A stretch of DNA of 64,000 bases from Rhodospirillaceae bacterium (GTDB lineage: Bacteria; Pseudomonadota; Alphaproteobacteria; UBA8366; Aestuariispiraceae), in NCBI GenBank assembly GCA_002709955.1, contig PAQY01000013.1, positions 248,001 through 312,000 on the forward strand, read 5' to 3'. Each line of letters opens with the position of its first letter. The stretch's first letter is position 1. The translations under genes and the position numbers were made by a program. Positions 50,563-60,133 of this stretch are shown here, in pieces. Below the pieces are notes generated by a model. The model made no database searches and had not been told where the DNA came from. It was given only the letters and a program-made list of their open reading frames with translations.

Positions 50563-52350
50563 TTACAGCGCGTCGTCTGGAATGCTGCGCAGCGTTTGCC
50601 AGCCGCCTTCCATTGCGATGAACAGGCCCGGCACTTGCGGCAGTATGTTTTCCGCATAGAATCGTGATGTGGCAATTTTCGCCTTCAGGAAATCGGTATC
50701 CTTTCCTGGGTCCTGGGCCAGTTTTTCCAGGCATGTGCGGGCTGCGCGGGCCAGGACTGCACCCCCCGCCGTGATGCCAAAGGCCCGCAGATAATAGGCA
50801 GCACTGCCGCCCACTGCATCCGGATTATCTTTGGCGGTTTCCAACAGCCATTCCGTTGCATCTTCCAGCGTGTCCACGGCGATGGCAAAACGCTTGCGAA
50901 TGACGGCCATATCTTCGCCCTCAACATCATTTAAGGCCGTGATCAGAATATGAACCTCGTCCAGATATTCCTGGGTGGCCTTGCCTTCATCGCGCAGCAA
51001 TTTGCGACCGACCAGATCCATTGCCTGAATGCCATTCGTGCCTTCATAGATCGGCAGGATACGGCTGTCGCGGAAATGCTGGGCGATGCCGGTTTCTTCA
51101 ATAAAGCCCATGCCGCCGTGAATTTGCACACCCATGGATGTCAATTCGACCGCCATATCGGTGAACCAGCCTTTTATGACTGGCGTCAACAGACCAACCC
51201 GGCGTTCCGACCATAGACGCCAGGATTCATCATGATGTCGCTTTTGCTGATCCAGGGCCAGCATGGTTTCCAGCACCAGCCCGCGCATCGCTTCGGCATG
51301 GCTGCGCATCGTCATCAACATGCGGCGCACATCGGCATGATCGGCGATGGGGGCCAGCTTCTTGTCACCGGCGCGCCCCTGTTTGCGGTCCAGGGCATAG
51401 CTGCGCGCCTGCTGATAGGATCGCTCAATAATCGACAGGCCTTGCAGACCAACGGCCAGACGGGCGTTGTTCATCATCGTGAACATATATTCCAGGCCCC
51501 GGTTTTCTTCGCCCACCAGATAGCCGATTGCCCCACCATTATCACCATAGGACATAACGCAGGTGGGTGATCCGTTGATCCCTGTCTTGTGTTCGATGGA
51601 GACACAGCGCAGATCATTGCGCTCGCCCGGCGTGCCATCGTCTTTAAGGATATATTTCGGCACCACGAACAGGGATATGCCCCGCACCCCTTCGGGCGCA
51701 TCTTCACAGCGGGCCAGCACCAGATGGATGATGTTTTCCGCCATTTCATGTTCGCCATAGGTGATGAAAATCTTCATCCCCTGAATGCGATAGTGATCAC
51801 CCTCCCGCTTGGCCCTGGTCTTGATCAAGGACAGGTCCGATCCGGCCTGGGGCTCTGTCAGGTTCATGGTGCCGGACCATTCGCCGGAAATCATTTTCGG
51901 CAGATAGGCCGCTTGCTGTTCCGGCGTGCCATGGACCTGCAACGCCTCGACCGCGCCCTGGTTCAACAGGGGGCACAGGGCCCAGGCCATATTGGCCGAT
52001 TGCCACATTTCCGTGACGGCGGTGGCAACCGTCCAGGGCAGTTCCTGACCGCCAAATCGTTCTTCAAAGGGTACGGAATTCCATCCCCCGTCGACAAAGG
52101 CCTTATAGGCTTGTGTATAGCCATCGGGCAGGCGCACCACGCCATTTTCAATGGTCGCCCCCTGCTTGTCGCCGGACGCATTGATCGGGGCTAATTGTTC
52201 TGAGGCAAATTTTCCCGCTTCCTCAAGAATCGCATCCACCAGATCCGGAGTCACTTCCCCACAGCCCGGCAATTGCATGACCTGTTCCAACAGCCCCATT
52301 TCTTTCAGGACAAATTGCAGGTCGCGGATCGGCGCAGCGTAAGGAATCAT
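50563..52350 (-). CDS. Acyl-CoA dehydrogenase (long, DmdC-like)
   Basis: 595 residues, longer than classical acyl-CoA dehydrogenases because of a C-terminal extra helical domain, as in 3-methylmercaptopropionyl-CoA dehydrogenase (DmdC) and related enzymes. Seen: M-N-L-T-E-P-Q-A-G-S-D-L (about 160-171) for FAD binding, F-I-T-Y-G-E-H, E-E-N-R-G-L-E-Y-M-F-T-M-M-N-N-A-R and the C-terminal Q-I-H-G-G-M-G-F-I-E-E. Start set at ATG 52350, where the AAGAGG site lies upstream. DmdC versus a general fatty acyl-CoA dehydrogenase cannot be settled without neighbours. Confidence 0.9.
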   Translation of the reverse strand: MIPYAAPIRDLQFVLKEMGLLEQVMQLPGCGEVTPDLVDAILEEAGKFASEQLAPINASGDKQGATIENGVVRLPDGYTQAYKAFVDGGWNSVPFEERFGGQELPWTVATAVTEMWQSANMAWALCPLLNQGAVEALQVHGTPEQQAAYLPKMISGEWSGTMNLTEPQAGSDLSLIKTRAKREGDHYRIQGMKIFITYGEHEMAENIIHLVLARCEDAPEGVRGISLFVVPKYILKDDGTPGERNDLRCVSIEHKTGINGSPTCVMSYGDNGGAIGYLVGEENRGLEYMFTMMNNARLAVGLQGLSIIERSYQQARSYALDRKQGRAGDKKLAPIADHADVRRMLMTMRSHAEAMRGLVLETMLALDQQKRHHDESWRLWSERRVGLLTPVIKGWFTDMAVELTSMGVQIHGGMGFIEETGIAQHFRDSRILPIYEGTNGIQAMDLVGRKLLRDEGKATQEYLDEVHILITALNDVEGEDMAVIRKRFAIAVDTLEDATEWLLETAKDNPDAVGGSAAYYLRAFGITAGGAVLARAARTCLEKLAQDPGKDTDFLKAKIATSRFYAENILPQVPGLFIAMEGGWQTLRSIPDDAL

Positions 52351-52387
52351 GGGGAACCTCTTAATCAATTGGAATTGGCGCAGACCC

Positions 52388-53836
52388 TTATGCGTCTGGG
52401 ATCGTCTTGCCGGGGTTCATCAGCCCTTTTGGATCAAACAGCGATTTCAGTGATCGCATCATATCCAATTCCACTGCGGATTTACAACGCAACAACTCGT
52501 CGCGCTTGGATCGCCCGATGCCGTGTTCCGCAGAAATCGACCCATCCAGGGACAGGGCGACGTCATGAACACGGTGCTGCAGTTTTGCATAATGCCCCAA
52601 AAATTCCGCGGCAGGCATATCGATGGGCTGGGACAGGTTATAGTGGATATTGCCATCGCCGACATGGCCAAAGGGATAGGGGCGAATGCCGGGCATCATT
52701 TCTGCCACCGCAGCATTGGCCTCGCGGATAAAGCGCGGAACCTGGCTTACGGGGACGGAGACATCGTGTTTCACCTGTGCCCCTTCACGAACCTGGGCTT
52801 CCACGATGGCTTCGCGCAGGAACCAGATCTGGGTGCGTTGATCTTCGGATTGTGGCAATACCGCATCGATCACAAGGCCGTCTTCAAAGGCACTTTCCAA
52901 CAGGGATTCCAGGGCAATTCTGGCGGCCCCATCGGTGCGGGGCCCACCGATTTCCATCAGGATCGTCCAGTCATAGGTCGTCTCAAACGGCTGTTTGGCC
53001 CCCTCGACATGTTTTTCTGCCCAATCTAGCGCAAACCCTGGCATCAATTCAAAGGACATCAGCGCATCGCCGCTGGCGGACCGGGCCCGTTCCAACAAGG
53101 TAACAGCCGTATCCAAATCGGCAATCGCGACCAGGGCGGTTGCGCGTTCTTTCGGCAGGGGGAACAGCTTCAACACCGCTGCTGTAATAATGCCCAAAGT
53201 CCCTTCGGACCCTAAAAATATCTGTTTCAGGTCATAGCCGGTATTGTCTTTGCGCAACCGTCGCAATCCGTTCCAAATCCGCCCGTCGGGCAGCACGACT
53301 TCCAGCCCCAGCACCAGATCGCGGGCATTGCCGTATCGCACGACATTAATCCCCCCGGCATTAGACGCAAGATTGCCGCCGATCTGACAGGACCCTTCCG
53401 CCCCAAGGCTGAGCGGGAAGAGACGATCCGCCTGTTCCGCAACACCTTGCAGGTCCTTCAGAATGCAGCCCGCTTCAACCGTCATTGTATAATTGGCGGC
53501 ATCCACGTCGCGCACCGAATTCATGCGCGCCAGATTAAGCAGCAACTGACGCCCCGTTGCATCGGGTGTCGCGCCCCCGACGCGACCGGTATTGCCACCC
53601 TGTGGCACAATTTGCAGGCCGGCCTGATAAGCGATCGCCAGTATTTCAGCAACTTCCTGTGTGTTGGCGGGGCGGGCCATTCCCAGGCAACGCCCTTCAT
53701 AAACGCGCCTGGAATCAATCAGCCAGGGAGCCAAAGCATCAGCATCATCGACCCATCCTTTTGGGCCAAGGCATGCGCGGATACGAGACAGCGCATCGCG
53801 CTCTGTGTCGTTTGGTGTATAGGGCATCTGTGTCAT
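52388..53836 (-). CDS. FAD-linked oxidoreductase (GlcD/D-2-hydroxyglutarate dehydrogenase-like)
   Basis: 482 residues. N-terminal FAD-binding PCMH domain with V-P-Q-G-G-N-T-G-R-V-G-G-A-T-P (about 73-87) and L-S-L-G-A-E-G-S-C-Q-I-G-G, then a C-terminal FAD-oxidase_C domain with H-V-G-D-G-N-I-H-Y (near 377-385) and E-H-G-I-G-R-S-K. Oxidises a D-2-hydroxyacid (lactate, 2-hydroxyglutarate or glycolate) to a keto acid in the respiratory chain. Start ATG 53836. Lies 38 nt behind the acyl-CoA dehydrogenase gene on the same strand. Confidence 0.93.
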   Translation of the reverse strand: MTQMPYTPNDTERDALSRIRACLGPKGWVDDADALAPWLIDSRRVYEGRCLGMARPANTQEVAEILAIAYQAGLQIVPQGGNTGRVGGATPDATGRQLLLNLARMNSVRDVDAANYTMTVEAGCILKDLQGVAEQADRLFPLSLGAEGSCQIGGNLASNAGGINVVRYGNARDLVLGLEVVLPDGRIWNGLRRLRKDNTGYDLKQIFLGSEGTLGIITAAVLKLFPLPKERATALVAIADLDTAVTLLERARSASGDALMSFELMPGFALDWAEKHVEGAKQPFETTYDWTILMEIGGPRTDGAARIALESLLESAFEDGLVIDAVLPQSEDQRTQIWFLREAIVEAQVREGAQVKHDVSVPVSQVPRFIREANAAVAEMMPGIRPYPFGHVGDGNIHYNLSQPIDMPAAEFLGHYAKLQHRVHDVALSLDGSISAEHGIGRSKRDELLRCKSAVELDMMRSLKSLFDPKGLMNPGKTIPDA

Positions 53837-53974
53837 AGGTACAGATTTAGACCCTGGCCTGCCGTCAAGCAAGAAGCTGCATTGGGGGATGGGCGAGTGA
53901 CCGCTTCAAAACGATATGAAATATTAAATTTGTCACATCCGGGTCACACAGAAGTAACGCGGAGAAACTAAGAA

Positions 53975-53988
53975 TGTAAACGGTTACA
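53975..53988. promoter_or_regulatory. LacI-family operator upstream of the ABC importer operon
   Basis: TGTAAACGGTTACA: TGTAA/TTACA arms with central CG, the classic LacI/GalR-type half-site layout. 43 nt before the lacI start; suggests autoregulation of the operon. Confidence 0.7.
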
Positions 53989-54031
53989 GCATGGCTTGGA
54001 TGCGCGCGTGAATGTGTGGTAATGGTGAAAA

Positions 54032-55114
54032 ATGACAGACAAGAAACGATCAAAAAATACGATCAGGGATGTAGCGCTGGATGCGGGTGTTTCTATTGCC
54101 ACGGTTTCCCGGGTGGTCAACAAATTGGGGACGGTCAGCAAAGAAACAGAGGAGCGGGTTCAGCGCTCTATTGATCGTATGGGCTTTCGGTTGAATGCCT
54201 TTGGGCGTGGTCTGTCTACAGCGCGCAGCTATACCATCGGGGTGATGATCCCCAGCCTGTCCAACCCGGTTTTCGCCGATGCCGTATCCGGGATCACGCA
54301 AGAGGCCAGCAAGGCTGGCTATAATGTCATGATCGCCGCGACGGACTATCAGCATGCGGCGGAAATCAGCACCGTATCGACATTTCTTGAGCGACAGATC
54401 GATGGAATGATTTTGACCGTCGCTGATCCGATGCACAGTGATGCCCTGGATATGCTGGAGGGGGCACAGGCCCCCTATGCCCTGATTTACAATCAAGTCT
54501 CAAAGAGTGACAGGGTGACTGTTACGGTCGATAACGTGGCGGCCGGGGATGCCGTGGCACGGTGTTTTCATGCCCAGGGCCACAGAGTCATGGCCATGAT
54601 ATCTGGCAGTTTTGCAGAATCCGATCGCGCCATTGCCAGGCGTGATGGCTTTGTGACTGGGATTGCCGCACTTGGTCTGCCCGCCCCCGTCATTCATGAA
54701 GTCGGCTTTGTGAACCTGGATATAGAACCTGTCCTGCAGTCTCTTTTTGAAAATCAGGATACAGCCCCGACCGCGCTGTTCTGTTCTAACGATCTGCTTG
54801 CGATATCTGTCATCAGCGGCCTGGAGCGACGCGGCCTCCGTGTGCCCGATGATGTTTCGGTCATGGGCTTTGATGGAATCGCCATTGGCACACATCTTCA
54901 CCCCACGCTGGCAACGGTTATTCAGCCGTCCAAACGCATGGGAGAAGTTGCGGCGCAGTGTTTGCTGTGTCGTATCAAGGGGGAGGGGGGCATGCAGTCA
55001 ACACTCCTTCCCTTCACATTGAGACTGGGAGAATCGACGGGGCGCGCCTGCAAGCAACTCCCCGCCGATCTTCAGACCCCCCATAAATCCGTGCACAGGA
55101 GACCCGCACAATGA
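54032..55114 (+). CDS. LacI-family transcriptional regulator
   Basis: 360 residues. N-terminal HTH T-I-R-D-V-A-L-D-A-G-V-S-I-A-T-V-S-R-V-V (10-29), then the hinge and periplasmic-binding-protein core with Y-T-I-G-V-M-I-P-S-L-S-N-P-V-F-A-D (near 70-86). A LacI operator lies directly upstream, so it is likely autoregulated. Its stop overlaps the substrate-binding protein start by 4 nt, so regulator and importer are made together. It should sense the imported compound. Confidence 0.93.
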   Translation: MTDKKRSKNTIRDVALDAGVSIATVSRVVNKLGTVSKETEERVQRSIDRMGFRLNAFGRGLSTARSYTIGVMIPSLSNPVFADAVSGITQEASKAGYNVMIAATDYQHAAEISTVSTFLERQIDGMILTVADPMHSDALDMLEGAQAPYALIYNQVSKSDRVTVTVDNVAAGDAVARCFHAQGHRVMAMISGSFAESDRAIARRDGFVTGIAALGLPAPVIHEVGFVNLDIEPVLQSLFENQDTAPTALFCSNDLLAISVISGLERRGLRVPDDVSVMGFDGIAIGTHLHPTLATVIQPSKRMGEVAAQCLLCRIKGEGGMQSTLLPFTLRLGESTGRACKQLPADLQTPHKSVHRRPAQ

Positions 55115-56124
55115 TTCATAGGACCCTGAAACTATTAGGTTTGGCCGCTGCATTCAGTGTAACGGCAGGATTATCCGCAGCGCAAGCTGAAGACGCCATT
55201 TGCTATAACTGCCCCCCGCAATGGGCCGATTGGGCAACGCAATTGACGGTGATTAAAGAAAATCTGGGATATGACATTCCCCATGACAATAAAAACTCCG
55301 GTCAGACATTGTCCCAGCTTCTGGCGGAAAAGGACAATCCTGTCGCAGACGTTGCCTATTATGGGGTGTCCTTTGGCATCCAGGCGGCCGAACAGGGTGT
55401 CGTAGACGCCTATAAGCCCACCCATTTCGATGAAATTCCAGAAGGCCTGAAAGATCCGGAAGGCCGCTGGTTTACCATTCATTCCGGTACGCTGGGCTTT
55501 TTCGTGAATGTGGCTGCGCTGGAAGGCAAGCCGGTTCCCCAGTCCTGGGCTGATCTGCTGAAGCCGGAATATAAGGGCATGGTGGGTTACCTGGATCCGA
55601 CATCTGCCTTTGTCGGCTATGCCGGTGCCGTTGCCGTTAATCGCGCAATGGGGGGCAGCCTGGACGATTTTGGTCCCGGTATCGAGTATTTCAAGAAACT
55701 GGCCGCTAATGATCCAATCGTGCCGAAACAGACCGCCTATGCGCGTGTCGTATCGGGTGAAATTCCGATCCTGCTGGATTATGATTTCAACGCCTATCGC
55801 GCGAAATACAAGGACATGGCCGATGTTGCCTTTGTCATCCCCACCGAAGGCACCGTGGTTGTCCCCTATGTTATGAGCCTGGTCAAGAATGCCCCTAACG
55901 CAGACAAGGGCAAAAAGATTCTGGACTTCATCATGTCCGACAAGGGTCAGGCTGTTTGGGCCAATGCCTTCCTGCGTCCGATCCGGGCTTCTGCCATGAG
56001 TGCAGATGTGGCGAAGAAATTCCTGCCCGAGTCAGATTATGCGCGTTCCACACCGGTTGACTATTCCAAGATGGCCGCTGTGCAGGACGGGTTTGCCCAG
56101 AAGTACCTTGCCGAAGTTCGCTAA
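55111..56124 (+). CDS. ABC importer substrate-binding protein
   Basis: 337 residues with a signal peptide (cleavage after A-Q-A, about 26). Family 1/6 extracellular solute-binding protein, as for iron(III), thiamine or phosphonates: Y-G-V-S-F-G-I-Q-A-A, N-V-A-A-L-E-G-K-P-V-P-Q-S-W-A-D-L-L-K-P-E-Y-K-G, and L-L-D-Y-D-F-N-A-Y-R. Two cysteines right after the signal peptide. The phosphodiesterase at the operon end suggests that a phosphodiester or phosphonate is the ligand; this is inference. Confidence 0.9.
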   Translation: MIHRTLKLLGLAAAFSVTAGLSAAQAEDAICYNCPPQWADWATQLTVIKENLGYDIPHDNKNSGQTLSQLLAEKDNPVADVAYYGVSFGIQAAEQGVVDAYKPTHFDEIPEGLKDPEGRWFTIHSGTLGFFVNVAALEGKPVPQSWADLLKPEYKGMVGYLDPTSAFVGYAGAVAVNRAMGGSLDDFGPGIEYFKKLAANDPIVPKQTAYARVVSGEIPILLDYDFNAYRAKYKDMADVAFVIPTEGTVVVPYVMSLVKNAPNADKGKKILDFIMSDKGQAVWANAFLRPIRASAMSADVAKKFLPESDYARSTPVDYSKMAAVQDGFAQKYLAEVR

Positions 56125-56212
56125 GGTTTAAGCGTCTCCAGGCGCGGTGGGCATTTGTTTCGCCGCGCCTGGATGGCCCTTCAGATTGACCCTTTATTGC
56201 TTGGATCGCCTG

Positions 56213-57031
56213 ATGAAAGCCAACAATACCATTTTGTTTTTCCTTGCCTTGCCAGCAGGGCTTGTCTTTTTAGCCTTCTTTCTGATCCCCATGGTCCGGC
56301 TGTTGGGTATCGGCGCATCCGGGGACGAAGGGGTGGCGGCCTATTTCTCTATCCTGACAACGCCGCGCCATTTTCAAAGCATGGTCGCAACAGTGCTTCT
56401 GTCCTGTAGCGTGACCCTGGCGGCGGTGGCTGTTTCGACGGTTTCTGGGCTATTTCTGGTCCGCAATCAGTTTCCTGGCCGCAGCGTTCTGATTTCCATG
56501 CTGACCTTGCCGCTGACCTTTCCCGGCGTTGTCATTGGCTTTCTGGTCATCCTTTTGGCCGGACGACAGGGAGTCCTGGGGACCTTCACCCAGGCCGTTA
56601 TTGGGGACAAGGTTGTCCTGGCTTATTCGATGGCAGGATTGTTCATCGGCTATCTGTATTTTTCAATTCCACGGGTGATTTTGACGGTTATGGCCGCGGC
56701 TGAAAAACTGGATGCTGCATTGGAAGAGGCGGCCCGCTCGCTTGGTGCGCCGACCTGGCGTGTTGTGTGGGATGTGATTTTGCCCGCGCTGAAACCCGGC
56801 CTGATCGCGTCCGGCGCAATCTGTTTCGCCACATCGATGAGCGCTTTCGGCACCGCCTTCACGCTGGCGACCAATATCGATGTGTTGGCCATGACGATTT
56901 ATACGGAATTTACCCTGGGTGCCAATCTCGCAGGCGCAGCCAGCCTTTCCATTGTCTTGGGGCTGGTTACTTGGGCGGCCTTGTTTATCGCCCGCAGCCT
57001 GTCAGGCTCCGCTGTTGCCGGGGGCGGGTAG
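56213..57031 (+). CDS. ABC importer permease 1
   Basis: 272 residues from ATG 56213 (an ATG at 56147 is in frame but lacks a membrane-protein N-terminus). Six helices and the E-A-A-x(2)-L-G-A motif (E-E-A-A-R-S-L-G-A-P) that contacts the ATPase. First permease of the importer; partner of the next gene. Confidence 0.88.
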   Translation: MKANNTILFFLALPAGLVFLAFFLIPMVRLLGIGASGDEGVAAYFSILTTPRHFQSMVATVLLSCSVTLAAVAVSTVSGLFLVRNQFPGRSVLISMLTLPLTFPGVVIGFLVILLAGRQGVLGTFTQAVIGDKVVLAYSMAGLFIGYLYFSIPRVILTVMAAAEKLDAALEEAARSLGAPTWRVVWDVILPALKPGLIASGAICFATSMSAFGTAFTLATNIDVLAMTIYTEFTLGANLAGAASLSIVLGLVTWAALFIARSLSGSAVAGGG

Positions 57032-57041
57032 GAGACATCCC

Positions 57042-57821
57042 ATGAAATCGCGCACTTTCTTTTGGCTGCAATTGGCATTCACACTTGTGCTATGTGCCTT
57101 TCTGATTGGCCCGGTCCTGTTGTCTGTCGCGGCCGGTGTCACAGAAAACTATTTCCAAGGCATTTCCAGCGGCATCACATTGCGTTGGGTGATGGAAGTT
57201 TTGGCCCTGTATATGGATACAATCTATCTGTCCCTTTGGATCGCGGTGTGTTGTCTGCTGTCCAATCTGGTGCTTGGTGTGCCTGTCGCCTATGTCCTGG
57301 CAAAAAAGGGGGGGCGTCTGGCGCGCTTCCTGGAAGAATTGATCGTCCTGCCCATCGCCATTCCAGGCCTTGCCATCGCCTTGGCTTTGATTGTCAGCTA
57401 TGGTGGTTTTCGGGATTTCCGAACCGGGTGGGCTTTCATTCTGGTTGGGCATATTCTCTATACGCTGCCCTTTATGGTGCGGTCGGTCCTGGCCGTCTTG
57501 CAGAGCATCAATTTCCGTGAATTAGAGGAAGGGGCCGCCAGTCTGGGGGCTGGTTTCAGTCAGCGTTTCTTTGGGATCATCATTCCCAATTGCCGTTCCG
57601 GCATATTGGCGGGGGCCTTGATGACTTTCACGCTGTCTATTGGTGAATTCAACCTGACCTGGATGCTGCATACGCCGCTGACAAAGACATTGCCCGTCGG
57701 GCTGGCGGATTCCTATGCATCGATGCGGTTGGAAGTGGCCAGCGCCTATACCCTGATTTTCTTTATCCTGATCGTGCCAGTCCTGATTCTTATGCAGGCG
57801 CTGACCAATCGACGTTTCTGA
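57042..57821 (+). CDS. ABC importer permease 2
   Basis: 259 residues from ATG 57042, GGAG upstream. Six helices, with the ATPase-coupling loop L-E-E-G-A-A-S-L-G-A. Forms a heterodimer with permease 1. Followed 18 nt later by the ATPase. Confidence 0.88.
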   Translation: MKSRTFFWLQLAFTLVLCAFLIGPVLLSVAAGVTENYFQGISSGITLRWVMEVLALYMDTIYLSLWIAVCCLLSNLVLGVPVAYVLAKKGGRLARFLEELIVLPIAIPGLAIALALIVSYGGFRDFRTGWAFILVGHILYTLPFMVRSVLAVLQSINFRELEEGAASLGAGFSQRFFGIIIPNCRSGILAGALMTFTLSIGEFNLTWMLHTPLTKTLPVGLADSYASMRLEVASAYTLIFFILIVPVLILMQALTNRRF

Positions 57822-57839
57822 TCGCAGAAGGGGACCCAA

Positions 57840-58862
57840 ATGTCCGCCAAGACTGAAATACATCTGCGCCAATGCGGCAAAACCTTTCCAGATGGCACCC
57901 GCGCGCTTGAACCCTTGGACCTGACCATTGCAGGCGGGGAAACACTGGTTCTGCTGGGGCCATCGGGCTGTGGCAAGACGACCCTGTTGCGGATCATTGC
58001 CGGATTGGAAAGCCCGGACCAGGGTGGCCAGATTATTTTCAACGACGATAATGTCACCCATCTTCCTATCGAAAAGCGGGCTGTTGGGATGGTGTTTCAA
58101 TCCTATGCCCTGTTTCCAAACATGACCGTTTGGGAAAATGTTGCCTATGGATTGAAGGTCCAGCGACGCCCGGCTGCAGAAATCAAACAGCGCGTTCAGG
58201 GCGTCATGGATATGATGCAGATCACCCAATTGGCGGATCGTCGCATCAATCAGCTTTCCGGGGGGCAGCGCCAGCGTGTGGCCCTGGCCCGTGCGACGGC
58301 GGTTCAGCCCCGGGTGCTGTTGTTGGATGAACCCCTGACTGCCCTGGATGCGCTATTGCGGGACCATCTGCGCGTCGAAATCGATACCCTGTTGCGCACG
58401 CTGGGAATTACAGCGGTCTATGTCACGCATGATCAGGGGGAAGCCATGGCGCTGGGGGACAGGATCGTGGTGATGAGCAACGGTCGTATTGAACAGATCG
58501 GGACTCCGCGCCAGATCTATTTTGAACCCCAGACGGATTTTGTCGCTGATTTTATCGGCACCATAAACCGTGTGCCCTCTGCCTTGATCGCAGGTGACAG
58601 GGAAACCGCCGGTCGGGGGGCCTCCGTAATGTTCAGACCGGAAGATGTTGAAATTGTACCCGTCGGGCAAGGTGACATGGAAGGTCGTGTCGTCTCCTCC
58701 CTCTTCCTGGGGGATCGTGTTCGCATTGTTTTGGACATTGCGTCGACACATACCATCACGGTCGATCTGCCCGCCCGCCACACTGTTGAAATTGGTCAAA
58801 AGCTGGCGCTGGTCATCGCAAAGAAGATGGCCCTTTCTTCTGTCGACCCTGTCTTGTGCTGA
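57840..58862 (+). CDS. ABC importer ATPase
   Basis: 340 residues. Walker A G-P-S-G-C-G-K-T-T (40-48), Q-loop, signature L-S-G-G-Q-R-Q-R (about 139-146), Walker B L-L-L-D-E-P (near 160), and a C-terminal TOBE domain (F-R-P-E-D-V-E-I, G-D-R-V-R-I-V), as in CysA/PotA/PhnT-type importers. The stop lies in a 16-nt tandem duplication. Regulation with the operon. Confidence 0.94.
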   Translation: MSAKTEIHLRQCGKTFPDGTRALEPLDLTIAGGETLVLLGPSGCGKTTLLRIIAGLESPDQGGQIIFNDDNVTHLPIEKRAVGMVFQSYALFPNMTVWENVAYGLKVQRRPAAEIKQRVQGVMDMMQITQLADRRINQLSGGQRQRVALARATAVQPRVLLLDEPLTALDALLRDHLRVEIDTLLRTLGITAVYVTHDQGEAMALGDRIVVMSNGRIEQIGTPRQIYFEPQTDFVADFIGTINRVPSALIAGDRETAGRGASVMFRPEDVEIVPVGQGDMEGRVVSSLFLGDRVRIVLDIASTHTITVDLPARHTVEIGQKLALVIAKKMALSSVDPVLC

Positions 58863-58879
58863 CCCCGTCTTGTGCTGAA
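58847..58879. repeat. 16-nt tandem duplication at the ATPase stop
   Basis: ACCCTGTCTTGTGCTG followed by ACCCCGTCTTGTGCTG, one mismatch. The stop TGA lies at the junction, so the second copy is not translated. Confidence 0.7.
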
Positions 58880-58899
58880 CGAAGCAAAAGGAAAATAAC

Positions 58900-59718
58900 A
58901 TGCGCATCGCGCAATTAACCGACACTCATATAAAAGCCCCCGGAACCCTGGCCTATGGTCGGGTAGATACTGCCCAATATTTGGAAGCAGCGGTCGCCCA
59001 TATCAATGGCATGGCATCGGATCTGGATGCCGTCTTTATCACAGGCGATTTGGTCGATGGCGGGAAAGCCGCAGAATATGCCGTTTTGTATTCAATCCTG
59101 TCGGGATTGACCGTTCCCTTCTATCTGGCCTGTGGCAATCATGATGATCGCGCGGGGATCCGTCAGGCGTTTCCCGATCCCCGGTATGACGATGACCCCA
59201 AGGCCCCGTTGCACTATGTGATCGAATGGAAAAATCTGCGCGGTATTGTGCTGGACAGTTCGGTTCCCGGTGCCTCCCACGGACAGTTTTGCGAAAGCCG
59301 TCTGGCATGGCTGGAAGACACATTGAAAGCGCGCCCGGATATTCCCGTCATGATCTTCATGCATCATCCGCCCTTCATAACCGGCATTCATCATATGGAT
59401 GTTCAGAATTTGCGGCAGTCTGAGCGATTCTTTGAGGTGCTGGTTAAGGCGGGCACGGTACGCCATATCGCCTGTGGACATGTTCACAGGGCCTGCGAAA
59501 CGGTCATGAATGGCATCGGCGTCAGCATCGCCCCAAGTCCTGCCCATGCGGTTTCCCTGGATTTCGACCCAAATGGACAGCCTGGATACACCCTGGAACC
59601 GCCCCTGCTGAGAGTGTTCAATATTAGTGAGACCGGAAACATTGTTTCCCATCTTAGCCCGATTGGACAATTTGACGGTCCCCATCCGTTTTTTAACAGC
59701 GATGGTACATTCTTATAA
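58900..59718 (+). CDS. Metallophosphoesterase (GpdQ/CpdA-like)
   Basis: 272 residues, close to the 274 of GpdQ. Metal-binding motifs are complete: D-x-H in Q-L-T-D-T-H (8-10), G-D-L-V-D-G, G-N-H-D (about 79-82), H-H-P-P and G-H-V-H (near 197-200). Binuclear metal phosphodiesterase for glycerophosphodiesters or cyclic nucleotides. No signal peptide, so it acts in the cytoplasm on the imported compound. Last gene of the LacI/ABC operon. Confidence 0.9.
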   Translation: MRIAQLTDTHIKAPGTLAYGRVDTAQYLEAAVAHINGMASDLDAVFITGDLVDGGKAAEYAVLYSILSGLTVPFYLACGNHDDRAGIRQAFPDPRYDDDPKAPLHYVIEWKNLRGIVLDSSVPGASHGQFCESRLAWLEDTLKARPDIPVMIFMHHPPFITGIHHMDVQNLRQSERFFEVLVKAGTVRHIACGHVHRACETVMNGIGVSIAPSPAHAVSLDFDPNGQPGYTLEPPLLRVFNISETGNIVSHLSPIGQFDGPHPFFNSDGTFL

Positions 59719-59827
59719 TCAGTATCGGATATTTTGACACACGGGCGAAGAAGTGTGCCGCGTTAAGCACACGTTAATACCTGCTGCTTTATCTTTTATG
59801 GATACACGGTAGTAGGAGTGTGATGAC

Positions 59828-60055
59828 ATGATATCTGCATGCAAGAATGCTGTCAGCAAAGCATATCGTATGATCGGGGATCTGGACGAATCCGGTGCAT
59901 CGCGCGTTGAAAAGCATCTGTCGGCGTGCAGTATCCGCGATGCCTGTCCCTATGCCCAAGAATGCAGCCGCACGCTGGCCCTGTTGCGCCGTGATATCGG
60001 TGATACGAATGGTTCAGATATCGTCTATCTGTTTTCCCGTCACGCGGCACAGTAA
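59828..60055 (+). CDS. Small Cys-rich hypothetical protein
   Basis: 75 residues. The middle has H-L-S-A-C-S-I-R-D-A-C-P-Y-A-Q-E-C, a His/Cys pattern that might bind zinc, as in small zinc-binding anti-sigma-like proteins. N-terminal helix, no signal peptide. No family is recognised. Independent gene. Confidence 0.55.
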   Translation: MISACKNAVSKAYRMIGDLDESGASRVEKHLSACSIRDACPYAQECSRTLALLRRDIGDTNGSDIVYLFSRHAAQ

Positions 60056-60078
60056 TCTCAATGTGCTGGAAAACACAA

Positions 60079-60105
60079 ACGCCCCCGTATCCAGGACGGG
60101 GGCGT
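60079..60105 (-). terminator. Intrinsic terminator of the peroxiredoxin gene
   Basis: ACGCCCCCGT / ACGGGGGCGT, a 10-bp perfect stem with 7-nt loop. On the minus strand it is followed by TTGTGTTTTC, a T-rich run, so it suits the leftward peroxiredoxin gene. It could also stop rightward readthrough from 60055. Confidence 0.75.
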
Positions 60106-60133
60106 CGGTGTAACGCAGTATTGGCCTGCTGAT

